24,786 nt of DNA from Liolophura sinensis (Eukaryota; Mollusca; Polyplacophora; Chitonida; Chitonidae). This document shows positions 20,285-24,786 of the stretch, piece by piece. The position numbers and the translations under genes are program-made. The notes below the pieces were generated by a model, which saw only the letters and a program-made list of their open reading frames with translations, was not told the DNA's origin and did no database searches. The stretch's first letter is position 1. Every line of letters begins with the position of its first letter. The stretch covers positions 1 through 24,786 of the forward strand of contig NW_027018456.1 of assembly GCF_032854445.1 (NCBI RefSeq), read 5' to 3'.

Positions 20285-20832
20285 TATTTTGTGACGAGAA
20301 ATCGAATGGTGCAAACCGCGTTGCTCTCCGACCAATACTTTTGGCTGTAGCCACAATTGAATCATCATTTATGTCAAAATCACGTGCCCAGCAACGGCTC
20401 TTACTCCATGGAAACCAAGGAAATTTGCAATTTTTCAACAGCTGGAGATGCCTGACCCAATTGCGCATCTTTTGGCACCTTATTGATGTGGGTCAGTGTT
20501 CAATTGTACTTTTTACAGCAGACTGTATCAAGTACCTTGTGTTTTTTATATAAAAATGGTGTGGTTTTTCTACATGTAGATAAAGACATTGAGTTTATCT
20601 TCGACTTAGAAGTAAGACATTTGCTGGGTGAGTTAAATGGGCTTGGCCCAAAGATTTGACGTCTTCTGGGCTACCGAAGGGCACATAACTTATAATCAAA
20701 AGTTGAATATAGTAATGACCAGTCGCGATGGTACATAGTACATGTAGCCGATTTCAATTAGCAAAAGGACCAGGCAAAAATCCAAAAGTGGAAAAAATGT
20801 TCCAATGCTGCTGGTAAGAGGCTAATCCGACG
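20285..20832 (+). repeat. Monomer 38 (548 bp, type G)
   Basis: AGCTGG, GTGTTTTT, GACATTGAG, GACGTC and GATGGTAC, the same set as monomer 43. Confidence 0.95.
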
Positions 20833-21380
20833 TATTTTGTGACGAGAAATCGAATGGTGCAAACCGCGTTGCTCTCCGACCAATACTTTTGGCTGTAGCC
20901 ACAATTGAATGATCATTTATGTCAAAATCACGTGCCCAGCAACGGCTCTTACTCCATGGAAACCAAGGAAATTTGCAATTTTTCAACACCTGGAGATGCC
21001 TGACCCAATTGCGCATCTTTTGGCACCTTATTGATGTGGGTCAGTGTTCAATTGTACTTTTTACAGCTGACTGTATCAAGTACCTTGTGTTTTTTATATA
21101 AAAATGGTGTGGTTTTTCTACATGTAGATAAAGAGATTAAGTTTATCTTCGACTTAGAAGTAAGACATTTGCTGGGTGAGTTAAATGGGCTTGGCCCAAA
21201 GATTTGACATCTTCTGGGCTACCGAAGGGCACATAACTTATAATCAAAAGTTGAATATAGTAATGACCAGTCGCGATTGTACATAGTACATGTAGCCGAT
21301 TTCAATTAGCAAAAGGACCAGGCAAAAATCCAAAAGTGGAAAAAATGTTCCAATGCTGCTGGTAAGAGGCTAATCTGACG
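20833..21380 (+). repeat. Monomer 39 (548 bp, type H)
   Basis: ACAGCTGACTG, GTGTTTTT, GAGATTAAG and CTGACG. A private GAATGATCATT replaces GAATCATCATT. Confidence 0.95.
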
Positions 21381-21928
21381 TATTTTGTGACGAGAAATCG
21401 AATGGTGCAAACCGCGTTGCTCTCCGACCAATACTTTTGGCTGTAGCCACAATTGAATCATCATTTATGTCAAAATCACGTGCCCAGCAACGGCTCTTAC
21501 TCCATGGAAACCAAGGAAATTTGCAATTTTTCAACACCTGGAGATGCCTGACCCAATTGCGCATCTTTTGGCACCTTATTGATGTGGGTCAGTGTTCAAT
21601 TGTACTTTTTACAGCAGACTGTATCAAGTACCTTGTGTTTTTTATATAAAAATGGTGTGGTTTTTCTACATGTAGATAAAGACATTGAGTTTATCTTCGA
21701 CTTAGAAGTAAGACATTTGCTGGGTGAGTTAAATGGGCTTGGCCCAAAGATTTGACATCTTCTGGGCTACCGAAGGGCACATAACTTATAATCAAAAGTT
21801 GAATATAGTAATGACCAGTCGCGATTGTACATAGTACATGTAGCCGATTTCAATGAGCAAAAGGACCAGGCAAAAATCCAAAAGTGGAAAAAATGTTCCA
21901 ATGCTGCTGGTAAGAGGCTAATCTGACG
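21381..21928 (+). repeat. Monomer 40 (548 bp, type I)
   Basis: ACCTGG, GTGTTTTT, GACATTGAG, CAATGAGC and CTGACG. CAATGAGC is otherwise a type C mark, but none of the other C markers is present. Confidence 0.95.
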
Positions 21929-22476
21929 TATTTTGTGACGAGAAATCGAATGGTGCAAACCGCGTTGCTCTCCGACCAATACTTTTGGCTGTAGCCACAA
22001 TTGAATCATCATTTATGTCAAAATCACGTGCCCAGCAACGGCTCTTACTCCATGGAAACCAAGGAAATTTGCAATTTTTCAACACCTGGAGATGCCTGAC
22101 CCAATTGCGCATCTTTTGGCACCTTATTGATGTGGGTCAGTGTTCAATTGTACTTTTTACAGCAGACTGTATCAAGTACCTTGTGGTTTTTATATAAAAA
22201 TGGTGTGGTTTTTCTACATGTAGATAAAGAGATTAAGTTTATCTTCGACTTAGAAGTAAGACATTTGCTGGGTGAGTTAAATGGGCTTGGCCCAAAGATT
22301 TGACATCTTCTGGGCTACCGAAGGGCACATAACTTATAATCAAAAGTTGAATATAGTAATGACCAGTCGCGATTGTACATAGTACATGTAGCCGATTTCA
22401 ATTAGCAAAAGGACCAGGCAAAAATCCAAAAGTGGAAAAAATGTTCCAATGCTGCTGGTAAGAGGCTAATCCGACG
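21929..22476 (+). repeat. Monomer 41 (548 bp, consensus)
   Basis: Matches monomer 18 at all diagnostic sites. Confidence 0.95.
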
Positions 22477-23024
22477 TATTTTGTGACGAGAAATCGAATG
22501 GTGCAAACCGCGTTGCTCTCCGACCAATACTTTTGGCTGTAGCCACAATTGAATCATCATTTATGTCAAAATCACGTGCCCAGCAACGGCTCTTACTCCA
22601 TGGAAACCAAGGAAATTTGCAATTTTTCAACACCTGGAGATGCCTGACCCAATTGCGCATCTTTTGGCACCTTATTGATGTGGGTCAGTGTTCAATTGTA
22701 CTTTTTACAGCAGACTGTATCAAGTACCTTGTGGTTTTTATATAAAAATGGTGTGGTTTTTCTACATGTAGATAAAGAGATTAAGTTTATCTTCGACTTA
22801 GAAGTAAGACATTTGCTGGGTGAGTTAAATGGGCTTGGCCCAAAGATTTGACATCTTCTGGGCTACCGAAGGGCACATAACTTATAATCAAAAGTTGAAT
22901 ATAGTAATGACCAGTCGCGATTGTACATAGTACATGTAGCCGATTTCAATTAGCAAAAGGACCAGGCAAAAATCCAAAAGTGGAAAAAATGTTCCAATGC
23001 TGCTGGTAAGAGGCTAATCCGACG
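22477..23024 (+). repeat. Monomer 42 (548 bp, consensus)
   Basis: Matches monomer 18 at all diagnostic sites. It ends the run of 18 units of exactly 548 bp. Confidence 0.95.
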
Positions 23025-23572
23025 TATTTTGTGACGAGAAATCGAATGGTGCAAACCGCGTTGCTCTCCGACCAATACTTTTGGCTGTAGCCACAATTGA
23101 ATCATCATTTATGTCAAAATCACGTGCCCAGCAACGGCTCTTACTCCATGGAAACCAAGGAAATTTGCAATTTTTCAACAGCTGGAGATGCCTGACCCAA
23201 TTGCGCATCTTTTGGCACCTTATTGATGTGGGTCAGTGTTCAATTGTACTTTTTACAGCAGACTGTATCAAGTACCTTGTGTTTTTTATATAAAAATGGT
23301 GTGGTTTTTCTACATGTAGATAAAGACATTGAGTTTATCTTCGACTTAGAAGTAAGACATTTGCTGGGTGAGTTAAATGGGCTTGGCCCAAAGATTTGAC
23401 GTCTTCTGGGCTACCGAAGGGCACATAACTTATAATCAAAAGTTGAATATAGTAATGACCAGTCGCGATGGTACATAGTACATGTAGCCGATTTCAATTA
23501 GCAAAAGGACCAGGCAAAATCCAAAAGTGGAAAAAAATGTTCCAATGCTGCTGGTAAGAGGCTAATCCGACG
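23025..23572 (+). repeat. Monomer 43 (548 bp, type G, two compensating indels)
   Basis: G set as in monomer 38. One A lost in GGCAAAATCC and one gained in GGAAAAAAATG. Confidence 0.95.
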
Positions 23573-24123
23573 TATTTTGTGACGAGAAATCGAATGGTGC
23601 AAACCGCGTTGCTCTCCGACCAATACTTTTGGCTGTAGCCACAATTGAATCATCATTTATGTCAAAATCACGTGCCCAGCAACGGCTCTTACTCCATGGA
23701 AACCAAGGAAATTTGCAATTTTTCAACACCTGGGAGATGCCTGACCCAATTGCGCATCTTTTTGGCACTTATTGATGTGGGTCAGTGTTCAATTGTACTT
23801 TTTACAGCTGACTGTATCAAGTACCTTGTGTTTTTTATATAAAAATGGTGTGGGTTTTTCTACATGTAGCTAAAGAGATTAAGTTTATCTTCGACTTAGA
23901 AGTAAAGACATTTGCTGGGTGAGTTAAATGGGCTTGGCCCAAAGATTTGACATCTTCTGGGCTACCGAAGGGCACATAACTTATAATCAAAAGTTGAATA
24001 TAGTAATGACCAGTCGCGATTGTACATAGTACATGTAGCCGATTTCAATTAGCAAAAGGACCAGGCAAAAATCCAAAAGTGGAAAAAATGTTCCAATGCT
24101 GCTGGTAAGAGGCTAATCTGACG
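23573..24123 (+). repeat. Monomer 44 (551 bp, type H, indel cluster)
   Basis: ACAGCTGACTG, GTGTTTTT, GAGATTAAG and CTGACG. Single-base changes include CCTGGGAGATG, CATCTTTTTGGCACTT, GTGTGGGTTTT, TGTAGCTAAAG and GTAAAGACAT. Confidence 0.95.
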
Positions 24124-24671
24124 TATTTTGTGACGAGAAATCGAATGGTGCAAACCGCGTTGCTCTCCGACCAATACTTTTGGCTGTAGCCACAATTGAA
24201 TCATCATTTATGTCAAAATCACGTGCCCAGCAACGGCTCTTACTCCATGGAAACCAAGGAAATTTGCAATTTTTCAACACCTGGAGATGCCTGACCCAAT
24301 TGCGCATCTTTTGGCACCTTATTGATGTGGGTCAGTGTTCAATTGTACTTTTTACAGCAGACTGTATCAAGTACCTTGTGTTTTTTATATAAAAATGGTG
24401 TGGTTTTTCTACATGTAGATAAAGACATTGAGTTTATCTTCGACTTAGAAGTAAGACATTTGCTGGGTGAGTTAAATGGGCTTGGCCCAAAGATTTGACA
24501 TCTTCTGGGCTACCGAAGGGCACATAACTTATAATCAAAAGTTGAATATAGTAATGACCAGTCGCGATTGTACATAGTACATGTAGCCGATTTCAATGAG
24601 CAAAAGGACCAGGCAAAAATCCAAAAGTGGAAAAAATGTTCCAATGCTGCTGGTAAGAGGCTAATCTGACG
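24124..24671 (+). repeat. Monomer 45 (548 bp, type I)
   Basis: Same set as monomer 40: ACCTGG, GTGTTTTT, GACATTGAG, CAATGAGC and CTGACG. Confidence 0.95.
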
Positions 24672-24786
24672 TATTTTGTGACGAGAAATCGAATGGTGCA
24701 AACCGCGTTGCTCTCCGACCAATACTTTTGGCTGTAGCCACAATTGAATCATCATTTATGTCAAAATCACGTGCCCAGCAACGGCT
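24672..24786 (+). repeat. Monomer 46 (first 115 bp, cut by the window end)
   Basis: Starts AAATCG and GCTCTCCGACC with CATTTATG, so it is consensus-like as far as it goes. This fits the consensus unit expected after type I. Confidence 0.95.

Larger units (their letters stand above)
20285..23024 (+). repeat. Right HOR pentamer G-H-I-consensus-consensus, copy 1, 2740 bp
   Basis: Monomers 38-42 are G, H, I and two consensus units, all exactly 548 bp. G carries AGCTGG, GTGTTTTT, GACATTGAG, GACGTC and GATGGTAC. H carries ACAGCTGACTG and ends CTGACG. I carries GACATTGAG with CAATGAGC and ends CTGACG. The same order starts again at 23025, giving a clean period of 5 x 548. Confidence 0.82.
1..24786 (+). 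repeat. Head-to-tail tandem satellite array, 548-bp unit, about 45.2 copies
   Basis: The landmark TATTTTGTGACGAG recurs at 1, 549, 1097, 1649, 2200, 2744, 3292 and so on to 24672, nearly always 548 bases apart and always on the + strand. Every base belongs to the array, so there is no flanking or inserted sequence. Monomers range from 544 to 552 bp; most are exactly 548. The copies are near-identical and differ mainly at about sixteen recurrent sites. No monomer carries a convincing gene. Homogeneous long arrays of this kind are typical of eukaryotic heterochromatin. The family and the host are not recognised. The ends of the array lie outside the window. Confidence 0.98.
23025..24786 (+). 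repeat. Right HOR pentamer copy 2, cut by the window end
   Basis: Monomers 43, 44 and 45 repeat the G, H and I markers of monomers 38-40 and are followed by the first 115 bases of a further unit. Monomers 43 and 44 add one-base indels not seen in copy 1. The remaining two monomers of the pentamer are expected beyond the window. Confidence 0.8.

Noticed and set aside
21767-22012. Open frame of 81 codons on the - strand in some monomers
   Set aside because: Its presence depends on single variants such as CAATGAGC, which removes a stop on the minus strand. No family resemblance and no reason to think it is expressed.
1-24786. CRISPR array
   Set aside because: The repeat is 548 bp and directly contiguous, with no short repeats alternating with unique spacers.
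1-24786. Ribosomal RNA, 5S or tRNA gene cluster
   Set aside because: No rRNA core sequences, no tRNA clover-leaf and no clear Pol III A and B boxes in the monomer.
1-24786. Tandem LTR or other transposon copies
   Set aside because: No TG...CA-bounded LTR pair, primer binding site, polypurine tract with a coding core, target-site duplication or terminal inverted repeat was found. An origin from a transposon fragment cannot be excluded.
1-24786. Telomere or short microsatellite repeats
   Set aside because: No runs of TTTAGGG, TTAGGG or other short units occur in or between the monomers.

Overview
The whole window is one tandem satellite array. A unit of 548 bp repeats head-to-tail on one strand from base 1 to base 24786: 45 complete monomers plus a 115-bp start of a 46th (phase set arbitrarily at TATTTTGTGACGAG). 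I see no unique sequence, mobile element, RNA gene, inversion or credible protein gene. The unit is AT-rich, and the copies differ at roughly sixteen recurrent diagnostic sites plus scattered private changes.

A long homogeneous array with a unit of this size, multimonomer higher-order repeats (HORs) and short dyad symmetries points to nuclear heterochromatin of a eukaryote (pericentromere, centromere, subtelomere or a knob). A plant is plausible, because satellites of about 550 bp are known from cereal centromeres, but I did not recognise the sequence and give no species or family name.

Layout. (1) Bases 1-2743: five monomers with many one-base insertions and deletions (lengths 544-552). (2) Bases 2744-12061: monomers 6-22, mostly 548 bp with a few single indels. 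(3) Bases 12062-13160: monomers 23-24, a second indel cluster. (4) Bases 13161-23024: 18 consecutive monomers, all exactly 548 bp. (5) Bases 23025-24123: monomers 43-44, a third indel cluster. (6) Bases 24124-24786: clean again.

Variant types fall in a repeated order. In the left two thirds a variant series that I call A-B-C-D-E-F recurs (monomers 1-6, 13-17, 19-22, 24-29), with deletions and chimeras. It includes a five-monomer period of 2745 bp (10416 to 13161). In the right third an unrelated series G-H-I plus two consensus monomers forms a pentamer of 2740 bp (20285-23024, repeating from 23025), preceded by a tetramer version lacking I (18093-20284). The array therefore joins two HOR domains, with the change near 17.5-18.1 kb. 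Chimeric monomers show unequal crossover or gene conversion.

The most useful second looks are the HOR mosaic, the zoning of indels (possibly an assembly artefact), the cluster of dyads including a 14-bp TATA palindrome in each monomer, the CpG-transition pattern among variants, and exon-like splice signals repeated in every unit.
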